Assembly (NCBI GenBank): GCA_031213475.1
Contig: JARUPZ010000019.1
Coordinates: 2,034,940 to 2,098,939 of the forward strand
Direction of reading: 5' to 3'
Length of the DNA stretch: 64,000 bases
Source of the DNA: Nereocystis luetkeana
Taxonomy: Eukaryota; Sar; Phaeophyceae; Laminariales; Laminariaceae
The stretch's first letter is position 1. Every line of letters starts with the position of its first letter. Both the position numbers and the translations under genes were made by a program. The notes below the pieces were generated by a model that worked only from the letters and a program-made list of their open reading frames with translations, was not told the origin of the DNA and made no database searches. Shown one piece after another: positions 8,801-22,400 of this stretch.

Positions 8801-11800
8801 CCAGCACACGTCAATTTGGTCTGCGTATAGACTCACACACTTTTGTCTTTTTCCTGCGCGGGCTCGGTTGGTACATCCCTGGCCTCTCCGAGGTCCCACG
8901 TGGACACCACCGTCTTCCATTACTTGCCGGCGAGAACCTTTTTCGTTTTTTTTTTCGTTCTTGTGTGCGTGCGTGCACCCAGCGCACGGCAACGCGGGCG
9001 AGCACAGCGCCATCGCGGGTGTCAGCAGGCGCTGGCGGGTAGAGGGGGGGTTGGAAGGAACGCAGTCGCCGCTTTTGTGGCTAGGCGTCGCGGGTGCATC
9101 GAGAAACGAGGGAAGCATGAATGGGCTCTTGTCCGGCCTCCTGATCTTGAGTTGGTCATAACATGTGCGAGTCTAGGCGGGTCGTTTCGGTGTGAAAGAG
9201 AATACTCGAGCGATTCTTATTTTTGGGGACAAGCTGGAGTTCAGAGAGAGAACCCCGTGGTCTGAGCACCAACATTGCCGAGCTGGCGAACGAGGACCTT
9301 GGTGAGCACCGGGCTTTACGCGAGGCGGGCGACGGGGCTCACTGCGGCAGTGAGGGAGGAAAGCTTTACCCGGACCGAGTTGGTGGCGAGGTTGTCGCGA
9401 GAGCGGCGGGCAGAGTACGAGGCTGAAAGAAGCTCTGCTGTTCGTTTTTTTTTCACCGGCACAAGGATTTCAATCAGGCGGGACCCGAGTTCATCAGAGA
9501 GGACGGGGATTTTTTTAGAATTGTCATTTTCGTTCTTGATTCCAACTATCTGTATTGCACTGCCCACAAAACACAAAAATAAACTCCGGATCACAAAAGA
9601 CTGGAACCACGTCTGCCCTCGTGTTTTTTCCCTGTAGGACATTCCGTTACTCTGCACTCTAAGGGCCCATCTTAACGGGGAACGCTATTTTGGAGTAAAA
9701 TTTTAATTTCAATGAATTTTAATTTGATTTCGGAAACAAAACGTGTTTGTGTCCTATCGGGGAACAGCGCACTAGTTGTCAATCAAAAAATATTTCTGGA
9801 AGAACGCGCCGCGTCACACAACGCCCAGCAGACAAACAGCGACGAGCGTAGACGAGAGCGAAGGTTTGCGCTTCCGCGTGCGCGCCGCTGCCAAGCGCTT
9901 TCTCTTTTTGGTCGCGCAGGATAGGAAGCTGTCACTCTCAGGGTGTCTTGGGTGGGCGGAGGAAGGCCTCAAGCGCCACGTGCGGAACAGCAGCGGTGTT
10001 GCAGCTTTCGAGGTCCCGAGCGTATCCTCCGTTTTTTTGCTCATTTGCTCGGTTTTCGCGATTGTTGGCCGATCGAGCAGGCCGAAAAAATGGGATTGCG
10101 GCCGCCATGATTACTTTTGAGGCGCCACCGCCGGGGTACGATGTGCTATGGTGTGTGGGCGTGGGCGCGGCTATTGATCCGGTCACCTCTCGTTGAGGTT
10201 CGCGTTTTATCGCCTCGATCGTGGTCGCCGAAGCGGCCCAGAATCGCCCCAGACTCCACCGAGGGTGTTGGCCCACCATTAACATGCTCCGTCAAGTCCG
10301 AGGAACTCCCAAATTCCAAATTGGAATTCGAAAAATCAGACGAAAAAAGTCCCAAAAGACTTTTCGCTCAAATTCATTTTTTCTAATTTGCCTGCTTGGT
10401 CGTTCACTCTTCGGCCAATCAGGTGCAAATTAAATTAGAAAAAGAAACAAAAAAAACAAATTGAAAAAAATAAAAATCCCCGTTAAGATGGGCCCTAACA
10501 GTAGCTTCGAACTTTCCCAGTCGTCCATAATTTGGCAGGGCAGATACGAGCTCCTTGGTCACTTCTGTGAGTGCCAAAATCGACGGCATTGACCGTGTTT
10601 TCCAACTAGGCTGAACTTGTCGCTGAAGTTTGAAAATGTAGTTCCAGGCGCGTAAAATTTCGGTTTCTCTTATATACTCTAGCCAAGTGTTTTTTTCTGC
10701 AGTAGATTGAGCAGGAGGAGCACAGGAGGAGCTACTGCTGTATATACTCGCACATACCACTGTAAAAAATATATGCTCCGTAGTTCTCTAGCTTTTCTTT
10801 TCAAGAAGACAGGCAGTCTACAATATCAAGGCCAGCGCACTACGTGTTTTCTGTGTGGGCATCGGTAGAGAAAACGGGATTTAGTTGCCATATTTCTATT
10901 GGCGTACGCGAGGGCACGCGAGCCGAATGGTGCACTCGTACAGCATATTGTGAGCAGCTTCCGCGTTCCTTCTTCTGCGTTCTACACCACAAAAGAACGA
11001 TGATACCTGGCTACAGTACAATAAACGAAATTCCAGCGCCTGGAACCACCTTTTCAAACTTCAGCGACGAATTCCGCCTCGAAGGAGGACGTGAAAAGTG
11101 CTGCCGCTTTGGCACACTCATGGGAGTGCACGGAGGAGTTAAAATCCGCCCTGCCAAATTATGGACGACTGGGCAAGTTTACTGTAGGGTAGAGTAACGA
11201 AATGTCCTACAGGAAAGCGAACGGGTGCAGACGTGGTTCCAGTCTTTTTTGTGTCAAGAGATTCGTCAGTATGTTTTTTTTGTGGGCAGTGCAACATAGG
11301 TCTTTGTTTTTTTTTCTTCATATTTTCGCGGTGCTGTGCCATGCTGTGCTTTCTTTTTCGTACATGTGAATAGAAGTATGTACATACATGCGGCGTCCGG
11401 GTTGTTTTCCTGGATGGAGCATGGAGCTCTTGGCATTTTCTAGTCGCCTGTTTGGGCCTATTTTTTTTGCGTCATCCCTTCCGCTCATTTGTCCCTCGTG
11501 AGCGAGCATAGCGGGTGAAACCGCCCGCTACGCAAAGCGCCTTTTATATTATATCCTAAAGTTCAGCTCAAAACGGCACTACTTGTTGCAACCAGGATTG
11601 TACATTAGCTCGGGCCGAGGCAGTTAGCTGAACTTCAGAATATATCATGTAAACCAACGTGACGTGTGCTGATGATAAACATATTCAAGGCTATGTTCTG
11701 TCGTAGAGTCTGTGGGCCCCGGGTAAGGGTATGGAAGTTTCGAAGAACTTGCAGAAGTTCCGGGGACGGGTATGGAAGTCTTCCAGAACTCACAGGAGTT

Positions 11801-13410
11801 CCGGGGTGTTGTATGGAAGTATTACAAAACTCTCAGAAGTTCCGGGTGGGTACACGAATGTTCTACCCGTACCCGCACCCCGGTATGCTACAAATCGTCG
11901 AGTACCGAGTATATACCCCGGTACTTACCCTATTTCCCGGGTATTTACCCTACACAAAGGCCGGGCACGGGTATGGGATGTTGTACCCGTACCCCGGGTA
12001 TTGTGGCACGGGCGTACAGAATTTGCAAATCTTCGGGTACGGGTATGAATGAATGTCGTACATAACTTACAGAAGTTATTTGTAGGGTAATACCCGGGTA
12101 ATCACCCCGGGTATGGTGTTGCATGTACCCTACAGAACATAAGCTTGCATCTGTATTCGTGTCATCTATAGCACTTTATTACATCTACCTCAAACAAGTA
12201 ATTTGTCCTGTACACACTTGATTAAAATGCCTTGTTGCGCTCTCAGAGCTCCCGCTCGGAACACGCCTGCCTAACTCCGGAACACTCCTTCCTTTCCTTT
12301 TTTTTTTTTTCTTTTTCTTTTCGTTTCTTCGAAAATCATACTCCCGGCTCAGCTCAGCCCACACTAAATCCAAGACAATAAATCCCGCAGTAGTTTTTTC
12401 AATATATAGATGTATGTATCACCATGATATTGCGCGTCATGAGTAAATGTCGACGTTTATAGTCAATACAAGTGAGTGTTGATACGTACCAGGGATGTAT
12501 TTAACTGTCGCGCTATTGCGTTGGCGCAACATGTTGGTCTAAAAGGACCGTTTCCCGCAGCAGCCGAGGAGGGCCTGGTTGCGCGCAGCACAACACGCGA
12601 TTGCGGGCTTTTTTGTTTGCCGTAGGCGATTTTTTCAGGTATCTTTACGGTTATCCGTCCGTGCACGGTGCGGTTTTGTTCAAATCGAAAATCCCACGGT
12701 GCGGTTCGGTGCGGTTTTAAAAAATCGGAAATCTTACGGTTCGGTTCGGTGCGGTTTTCAGGTTTTGTAAATCCTACGGTGCGGTTCGGTTTTGAGATAT
12801 ATCCTACGGTGCGGTTCGGTGCTGTTTTTAAAAAATAGGAAATCCTACGGTGCGGTTCGGTGCGGTTTTCAGATATTGTGCGTCCTACGGTGCGGTTCGG
12901 TGCGGTTTTAGATAATCGTAAATCTTACGGTGCGGTTCGGTTTAGTGATTTATCATACGGTCCGGTTCGGTTCGGCTCCCCGTTGAATCGGTTTTTATTC
13001 GGTGCGGTTCCAATCCCCGTAGGGAAAACCGTTCAACACACGCTTTTCTCTACGGTGCACCGTATATATAAACCGTACTAAACCGCGGTTTCGTACGGTT
13101 CTCAGGCTTTTATCGGGGCACTATAACGAAACCGCTGTTTCTCTACGGTGCACCGTACGAATGAAGCGTACAAAACCGCGATTTCGTACGGTTTCTGACG
13201 CTTTTTGCCGGGGCTCTACGTAACGCAAGCGAGCGCTGCTGCGCAAGCAAGCTCTGCTGCAAGCAAGCGCTGCCGCAAGCAAACGCTGCTGCAAGCAAGC
13301 GCTGCCCCAAGTAAGCGCTTCTTCAAGCAAGTAGTGCTGCTGCAAGCAAGAGAGCCACCTCAAGCAAGCGCTACTGCACGCGCTGTTGCAGGCGCTGCTA
13401 TACTGCTTGC

Positions 13411-13458
<48 letters not shown>

Positions 13459-16400
13459 AAGCGCGCGCACCCTTGCCGCCACGCTCCTGTGATCTTCGCC
13501 GCTCCGATCCCTTCTCGGGCAGAGAGGACAACAAAGAAGAAGGTGGGCCGATATTCTCGTTGTGGCGGCCTTGCTAGCACGGCGAGTATCGAGGAGCGCA
13601 AGTTAGAGCGCATGTCTGCCTGGTGGTGCTGGCTGCTGCTCACTGCTTCTGCAGCTTGCTGCTGTTGCTGTTGCTGTGCTGCACAGACAGGTAGGTACTG
13701 CTGCCTGCACGCCTTCTGTTCTGCTCGTTGGATGCTGCACAAGTGCTGCCGCTGCTGCAAGTGTTTATTTTTCAAACATAAGAATGCAATAGTAAGCAAT
13801 TTTTCGTCTCCGATTCTGCGCATGACGGAAAAGGCTTTCGATTTTGACTGTCTTTCCGACGGAAATCCTTGATGCACAAAAATATTATGCACAGGCACTC
13901 TAATGTTTCGGATAATTTTTTCAGTTTTCACAGATACCCTATATTTTCTTGTATTTTAGTATGTCCTACCAGGTATTTCCTATTTTCCGGCAGGTGTACT
14001 TCCGGAGACTCGGAGTATATCAGGTATACACATACTTGAAGTTACCTTTTTCCTAAAATCACTTGATTTTAATATAGGCACCTGCCTCACGCTCAGCGAG
14101 TCTCCCACGATTTTTTGTCGCTTCTACGATCCTTGCTTTCTTCGCGTTCTTCGCTTTTTCTTTGCGTGCTTGCTTGTCGTGCCACACTTTTTTTCCCGGA
14201 ACAAAAGAAAAAAAAATCTCGGAAAAAGAAAAAGTCGATTTTGTTTTTCCAGCGGTTTGGGAGGCTCTCTTTCGCTTTTTTTCACCGGCTGGTTGAAATT
14301 TCTTTCGCACTTTCAGTTCGTTTTTCCTTTTTTCTTTTTCCGTTTCGTGTGCGTGTGTGTAGTCGGAGCACTGCGACGCGGGTGAGCCCGGCGCCGTCGC
14401 GGGTGTCGGCGGATGCTGGCGGATAGAGGGGGGGTTGCAAGGAGCGCGGTCGCGGTTTTCGTGGCTAGGCGTCGTGTGTGCCTCGAGACACAAGGGAAGC
14501 ATGAATGGGCTCTCTTTTGCCTCCATCTGAAAAATTAGACTGAGTATGTACGAGTCCATAAGGGTCGTTCGGGATGCAAGCTAACATTCAAGCGGTGCTT
14601 ATTATTGCGACCACGCTGAACTATACACATAGACGAACGCCTGTCTGACAATCGAAATCGTCGAGCTGGCAGACAAGGGTCACGGAGAGCACCGGGCTTC
14701 ACGCGGGGCGAGCAACGGGGATCACTGTGACAGAGAGGGAGGAAAGCTTTACCCGGACCGAATCGGTGGCGAGGTGGTCGAGAGAGGGGCGGGCGGCGTA
14801 CGAGGCTGAGAGAGAAGCTCTGTTGCCCATTTTTTTCTCTTCTTCTTTGACTGGTGCAAGGTGTTCCAGGGGCAGACAATTATTACATGAGAGGGGACGG
14901 GGATTTTTTTCTCTTTCCATTTTTTTCGGTTTTATTTTCATTGTTTTTGCGGTGCTGCTGCTGTGCCATGCTGTGCTTTCTCGCACGTTCATACTGATAC
15001 ATGCCAGGTACATATCATACAGCATATCGAAAGAAGAAAATCAGTACCCTACCTGGGGTGTGTACGTATGTATGTACGTACGTAGACTCTTGGCATTATC
15101 AAGTCGCCAGTTTGCAACTACAACAAGAATCATAAAAATATGTGTTCAATGATCGACCTTCTGTCCGCTTCGCGTAATTCGATGTACTTTTTCTTCCAGA
15201 GCGAGCGTAGCGGGCGGCGTAGGCCGCCCGCGGAGCGAAGCGCCCTGTAATATATCAGAAATAAATAAATATAAACAATTAACCTTCAACCATACTTTTT
15301 TTTTTGGTGTCTCAACCACAAAAATATTCAAAATATGAAATACCATAAGATCAACCAAGCCAGGGGGGTCACTTTTGACTCGAAACCGTGCCGAACCCGT
15401 CATGAGCCGTGCGAAGCCGTGACCCTGTTGCTCCGTTCCGCGACCGATGAAACGGCGGGTTTTTCTACCGTTTCAAGTTAACCACACCGTTAAAAAACCG
15501 ATCTAACGGTTTTTGGCACCGTCTCTTGACGCACACGGTGCGGTTCGGTTTTGTGATATTTCCTACGGTGCGGTTCGGTGCGGTTTTCAGATATTGTGAA
15601 TCCTACGGTGCGGTGCGGTGTTGTGATAAATCGTACGGTGCGGTTCGGTGCGGTTTTCAAACATCGGAAATGTTACGGTGCGGTTCGGTGCGGATTTAGA
15701 AACTCGGAAATCTAACGGTGCGGCTCGGTTATTTTTGAAATCCCACGGTGCGGTTCGGTGCGGTTTTCCTATTTCGTAAAACCTACGGTGCGGTGCGGTG
15801 CGGTTTTCCACGAGGCAAAAGTCCTACGGTGCGGTGCGGTGCGGTTAACCGCACCGAACCGACAGGAAAAACCGCACCGTAAAGAACCCTGGAAAATTTT
15901 AAACACTGTTTTCCAAATTCGACTTTCGCGAAAATAACTTGGGACGCCTTTTTGAATTCGCTGCAGGTGGTCTTTTTTTTCCAGTCCCTTTTTCTATAGT
16001 ATTAATAGAGCAAAAGGAACTTAGATTATGATCCCGATACACGCCTTTTCGAGGTTCGGGAGGCGTTTAAACGCACTTTGTCACTTGGTTATCGGGCATA
16101 CATTCGCGAATATATCGCAATTTTTGGCCTCCGGCGGCCCTCGCGCGACACGCCTTGCGTCGCCTGTTCCACGCAGCGCATCAAACGCCGGACCACTAAT
16201 TATATCCCTGGTACATACCGTACACGTCATGCAAAGTGATTATTACGGGGGACCATAGTTAATATGACAAATATTGTTAGTAAAAGTGGTTAAATATATA
16301 GGTTTTTATGTATACCATAGGTCCTATTACGAGGGGCCATAGTTAACAGGACCAAATATTGTCAGTAAAAATTGTTAAACATACAGGTTTTTATGTATAC

Positions 16401-19400
16401 CATAGGTCCTGTTAACTATGGCCCCCCGTAATAGTAACTATGGTCTCCCGTAATAGTGGTCAGTATAAAGAGATACCTGGTACCGGTATCCTTTTATCCC
16501 CATCAAGAAATAGATACTTTCGGCCAACGGGTTAGTTGGATCCTCTCCGTGTTTTCACCTTATGACCCTGGATTACACCCCGGGGAGTTGCTTGCCGTAC
16601 CTGGATTGGTGATGCGTTGGTTTTTATTGCTGCCGATTCGGAAATAAACCCTCGGCCAGTTGACTTTATGTCGACGGCTGTTGTTATGCTTGTTTCATCC
16701 CAGTGATAATATTAATAGTAAGTATTATCAATTGTCGTATGATATAGCGTATGATAGCTCGAGTACTGCAAGTACGTACTCGTATACTTGTAGCGAGCGC
16801 CAAACCCCCGTGTTCTGTGTTAGTCAGTGGTCTTTGGCGCCGCCTCGCGTTCTGCGTCAGTGGTCGTCGGCACCGACGTTGTCCCCCTTGATGCGATTGT
16901 TATGATTCGACGATGATTGCGATGGCACCAACTGCCGTGGACCGTGGACGGCACCTGTCCTGCGGCCTGCGGCTCCTAGTCGATGTAAATCCTGTACGTG
17001 GTACATCTGTACATGCCTGGCCGGGAGACTCAGGCTTCGTTTCGCAATCGACCATCCAGGGTGGATTTTTTATCTGAAACTTGAAACTACTGCTCGTACA
17101 GGGTGGATCTCTATCTGATACCTCGTACCTGGTACTTCAAAACCATGCACTTGGTAATGGTATCCTGATAAAACCATATACATCTATGCTGCTACGGTTG
17201 CACGTGTTATAGGTAACTTGGTATATGCTATAAATACGAACCCTCTGGTATATTCTAAATGTTAACACCAAAGCCTCAGATCCACGTGCCGCCAAACTCT
17301 CTACTCTGGGGTAACTGTTGTTCAATGGTATTTAATAGATCGACAGTTCCCACACTAAGATGTACGCGCGAGTTATAAAAGTACGAGGTGTGGAAAAAGC
17401 CAAATACGTAGAACTCCGTACATCGCGCCTGCTCCATAATACCCATGCTGTAGTCATGAACAATACCAGGCATAATTTTCTTTCTGGCTCGTGCCGCCGC
17501 CGCGTGGCCCTTTTTTTGTTGTTGTTGCCGTAATGGACTCGCAGGGCGGAAGATCAACCACAAAACGTGATGATCGCGGACATCGCGAAGGCGCTGTTCC
17601 CCGAGCTGCTGGAGCGACGGATGCGCGAGACGGCGGCGGAGAAGCATAAGTTCGAGCTCTGCCTGCCCGCGTTCTTCTACAACCAGCCCATGTTTCCCGG
17701 CGAAACACTCTGGTTGCACTTCTTCGAGCCGCGCTACAAGCTCATGATGAAGCGGATCATCGACACAAGCCAAAGGTGTGCCCCCCTGTGTATCAAAGCG
17801 CGTATGCGGAGGCGTTATTTTTTATTTTTAAGGGCTGTTCACGGCTCGAGTGAAACCTCGCGGGTCAGTTTCGGCGGCCCGACCCGACCGACCCGTGAGA
17901 GTTCGAAAACCTCCTGACCTGGCCCGACCCGACCCGACCCGACCCGTGCGATTTCTCTCACGTCCATGACCCGACCCGTGGTCATGGCCAGTGAAGAGCC
18001 CTGGTTATTGAGACTCATCGACATCCAGCGAGACGTTTACGTACGACATGTGTCCATGGTTTTCCCATCTAAAAAACCTCCCCGGGCCAAAGCTGTCCTC
18101 CCCCCCCTTTCATGTGCGTACGTAGACGTTTGTTGGTTGAACCTACTGTAATACCGATTCCGAAGCTTTCCTCTGTATGTCGCGAAACCTCTCCTCTCTC
18201 TCGTTTCCCCCCATTTCGTGCCCATTGTGTACATGTGTGAGGTGTGCCCAATGTTTGTGTCTCTCCAAAGCCTCGGGGTGTGTGTATACCGGGTACCTGG
18301 TATATGCTACGACCTGCCTGGCGGGTGTTTGTGCTCGTGCAGTGTGCCTCTGTGAGCACAGATCGATTGGGTGGCTCGGCCAAGAGGGCAAAATTCTGGG
18401 TGGCCGATTCTTGTTTTGACACGTCAAGGCCTCTTTCGGCGTGTCTCTATACTGGTGTTTGTGTGGAGCAGCGGTCATTCAAGGCGTCTCACCGCGGTCG
18501 CCTTGAAATAATGTTATATTTTAGCAGAGAGTATCCGCGGGAGATTCGTCTTGTCCCGATCGACCCCTTTACTTTTCCGGTATAATTTCCAGTGTTGACC
18601 GTACCCTCCCGTCGTCCCCCCCCTTTCCCCCTTTCTCTTGTTCTCGCCCGCCCCCGTGGCTCGTTACCCCAGTCCGCCCCCCCCCCCCCCCCCACTATTC
18701 CGCCTCCGCCCCCAGCCACCCGGCCATGCCCTCGCGTGTGTTATTGCGCTGCTCGAATGGTCTAGTATACATGGTGCTCACCATGGCCCGTGTCGCATGC
18801 GTAGCAGGAGTTTGAAGTCTTGGGTCTTGCGGCTCGCGTGTGGTTCGAATGTAGGATTAGACAGGAGGGCGGATATGTCTGTCAGAGCGCGCTGTGGCGC
18901 TTACGCGTACATTGCACGCTGTCATCTCGCGTCTCCACCTCGCCGCGTACGGCGGAACTTTTTTTTCGCGCTGTTTGAGGCATCTTAAGGTATACGCCGG
19001 CGCCGCGTCTATACCACGAGTGAACACCGTTTGTGTAACAGCAGTGTACCAAACCCTACGCATCGTGTATTTTCTTCCGTATGCCTTCCCCCCCCCCCCA
19101 TCTCCCTCCTACTCCTTCACCTTATTCTCCTCCTCCTCCTCCTCTTCTTCCTTTTCCCCTTGCTCCTCCTCCTCCTCCTCCTCCTCCTTCTCCTCCTCCT
19201 CCTCCTTCTCCTCCTCCTCCTCCTCCTACTCCTCCTCCTCCTCCCCCTCCTCCTCCTCCTCCTCCTCCTCCTCCTCCTCCTCCTCCTCCTCCTCCTCCTC
19301 CTCCTCCTCCTCCTCCTCCTCCTCCTCCTCCTCCTCCTCCTCCTCCTCCTCCTCTTCCGGTGGCGGCGGCTGCGACAACCACTATCAGATTCGCGTACGT

Positions 19401-22400
19401 ACCGAACTACTCCAAGAATGTGGCGGCGAAAGGGGACATCGCTCTGGTCGCACAAGTGGTGAGCTACCGACGAACGGACCGACCGACACCGTACGTGCTG
19501 CACAACAAAACGTACGACCCAGCTCTGAAATGATAGTATCCATAGTGTTTCATTTTACCAGGTGACCAGGTTTATATATACCAGGATACCAGGTATTTGG
19601 AAAACTGCCGTTGACGACGAGAAGCGATTTTCTTCTCCTGAGATTCCAGAAAAAAATGATATCTAGTTCTCGGAAATTTTAGACCCGAGAAGGGTAGTTG
19701 TGGCGATTACGGCGTCGACCGCACACGAAAGCATCGAAAGGAGAAGTAGGGGGTGTCCCCGAATTGTAACGGAAGAAGATGGACGACAAGACGCGCGCAG
19801 GCAGCAGCAGCAGCAGCACACTTGACCGTTTTTGTTTTTTGTTCTTCCCCCCCCCGCCCCCCCCCCCCCCCCCCCCCGGTTGAGAGTACGCATGGATAGG
19901 GAAGAAGAGGAAGGGACAGAATAGCAAGAATAGGGGGGGCGGGGGGCGAGGGGTTCCTAGTCAAAGAATACCTGTGTGGCATAGTAGAGGTGATCAAAGA
20001 CACTAAATTCGACGAAAGCATATGGATTAAGATACCGGGGGAGCGGGGAGCGAAAGATTACCTCTTAGGAAACATCTATATGCCCCCAGAGTCGAAGACT
20101 ACGATAAAATACATACAGATGAAGTTCGGAGAAGTAGCAGTAGATGGACAGAAGTATAAGAGGCAAGGAGAAGTAGTACTAGTGGGAGATTTTAATTCAA
20201 GAATTGGGAAGGCAAGCAAACTGAATGAGAGCATTGGACAGTATGGGGAAGTAACAAAAAATAGGAATGGGGAAGAGATGTTGAAGTTCCTCAAACACAA
20301 CGAGATGAAGACGTTGAACGACAGAGTAAAAAAGGCAGAACCGGAATGGACTAGACAGTGCATACAAAAAGGAGAAAGCTCTATCCTTGACTTTATAGGA
20401 GTAGAACGCGGAAGTGGGAAGGAAACAGAACTACATGTATGCGCAGCGGACGTAGGAACTACGGATCACTGTCTAATATGGACAGGCAGTCGACAGACAA
20501 GAGTTATCAAACGAAGACGAGGTAGGAAATTACACAAATGGAGAATAGGTAAACTAGAAGTAGAAGAGAAACGGGAAGAGTTCCAAGAAGAGATGGCCAA
20601 AAATGCAGAGCAATTTTCCGAGCTATTGGAAAGAATAGGTACAACAAGGAACGATATAGAGAGGGATGATGCAGGAGCTAGGATAATAGGAGGATGGGAG
20701 AAGTTGGTCAAGACCACAGCAAGTAAAGTATTAGGGAAAAAGTTGATAGTATGCAACAGACCAGTAAAATGATGGGAGGAAGAAGTGAAAGAGGCTATAA
20801 CAGTAAGGAGAAAGGCACAAGCAAGGTATACATCGAGCAAAACTACGACAGGATGGGAGGAATATGATACAGCTAGAAAGAAAGTAAAAGAGATGGTAGA
20901 GAAGAAGAAAGGGATATGGAAAGATGTAGTAAATAAAACGAATGAAGACTTTGAGGGCGGGATGAAGCAGATGTGGATAGGGATAAAAGGGATACTGGGC
21001 AAACAAGCAGGAGAGGCTGACACGGGAATAACTACCTTAAGAGCACAGCACGGTAAAATGGTTAGTAGTTCGAAGGGAAAAAGGGAAGCACTTGTCGAAC
21101 ATTACCGTAAGCTAGGAACACCCACAGCCAACAAAACGTTCGACGCAGAATTCGAGAAGGAAATCAACGCGTGGGCAGAGGCGAACGTAGATGCATCAGA
21201 AAGGGAAGACAGTGGTTCGGAAGGGTTACAGAGAGAGTTCACAAGGGAAGAGGTAAAAAAATGTGTAGCTAAACTTAGGAATAGAAAAGCAGCAGGGGCA
21301 GACCAAATAGTGAATGAATTTATGAAGTACGGGGGAGAAGGAGTGCTTACCATGCTGGTTATGTTGTATAACTGGATATGGAAAAACGAGTACGCACCCA
21401 GGAGGTGGAGAGAAGGAGTAGTAGTAAACTTATTCAAGAAAGGAGATAAGGCTGACCCGGGGAACTATAGAGGGATAACGCTACTAAGCACAGTAGGCAA
21501 AACATTTTGTGAGATTTTGAACGATAGAATGGGAACGATGATGGAGAAGGAAGACAAACTAAGCGAAGGGCAAGCAGGGTTTAGGCCAAACCGTAGCTGC
21601 GTAGACCATGTGTACACTCTAGGTAAGATAATCCAAGGTAGGAAAGACGCGGGACTACCAACGTACTGTTTCTTTCTAGATGTACGGAAGGCCTACGACA
21701 CAGTATGGAGAAATGGATTGATGGAAAAAAAAAGGGAAATAGGAATCAGAGGAAAGATGCGGAGAATGATGAAAAAGATTACGGAATGAGAAGTGCTGTG
21801 ATGCTGGACGGGGAAATATCGAAGTATGTTGATATTTTACAAGGAGTTGCACAGGGATGTACGCTGCCACCCAACTTATTCAAGATATATATTAACGACC
21901 TGATAGTAGCAGTTGAAGCAGCAAGGCAGGGAGTCACGGTAGGGGAAGATACAGTGTCGGGATTGATGTTTGCTGATGACTTCGTGGGGATATCAGAAAC
22001 ACCTGAAGGATTGCAGAAACAAATAGAGAACGCGGTAGAATACACTAGGAAATGGAAGGTGACGGCGAACGTCAAGAAATGCGCAGTAGTTGTTTGTAAC
22101 GAAGATAAGGTGAACCCGATAAATTTCAGTTGGAAGTGGGGAGAAGATGAATTGCCGATCGTAGACCAGTATACGTACCTTGGCGTAGAGATCTCAAAAT
22201 ACTGCTCTTGGGATACACATATAGCAAAAGTAATAGGATAGGGTAAAGCACACATAGGCAAGATGGATGCGATCCTAACAGACTCGCACCTTGACACCAG
22301 GATTAAGACATGTATATATCCTGATGACTGTGATAGTACCAAAGCTAGAATATGCAGGAGAAGTATGGGAAGGGAATGCGAAACTCGTAAAACAGTTCGA

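Larger units (their letters stand above)
8860..11545 (+). mobile_element. Family D repeat, copy 1 (interrupted), hairpin at 3' end
   Basis: The left part (8860-9554) begins GGCTCGGTTGGTACATCCCT. It contains the GGGTGTCAGCAGGCGCTGGC and AAAGCTTTACCCGGACCGA blocks shared with the copies at 14.3, 48.6 and 51-52 kb. The right part (11295-11545) resumes at CGCGGTGCTGTGCCATGCTG and ends in the family hairpin (11499-11542). The middle is a foreign foldback element. Family D has no convincing coding capacity. It lies in RING-LON intron 1. Confidence 0.75.
5811..17544 (+). other. RING-LON intron 1 (11.7 kb)
   Basis: GTACGG donor to CTCGCAG acceptor. It holds family B copies, MITE-A copies, the 78-bp TIR element, the D/X/Y nest, arrays S3, S4, S5, the GCT tract and a second family D copy. 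No host exon is needed inside it, because exons 1 and 2 join in frame through one Arg codon. ORFs such as 6575-6934 (minus) and 8447-8713 (plus) are not convincing. Confidence 0.7.

Noticed and set aside
8860-9265. Possible gene in family D (ORFs with GAGG and Arg-rich peptides)
   Set aside because: Frames are not conserved among the D copies and carry stops or frame changes at different places.
18894-19565. Long poly-Ser, poly-Leu, poly-Pro, poly-Arg and poly-Gly ORFs
   Set aside because: All are translations of the CCT tract in different frames. The only coding part is RING-LON exon 3 at 19389-19458.
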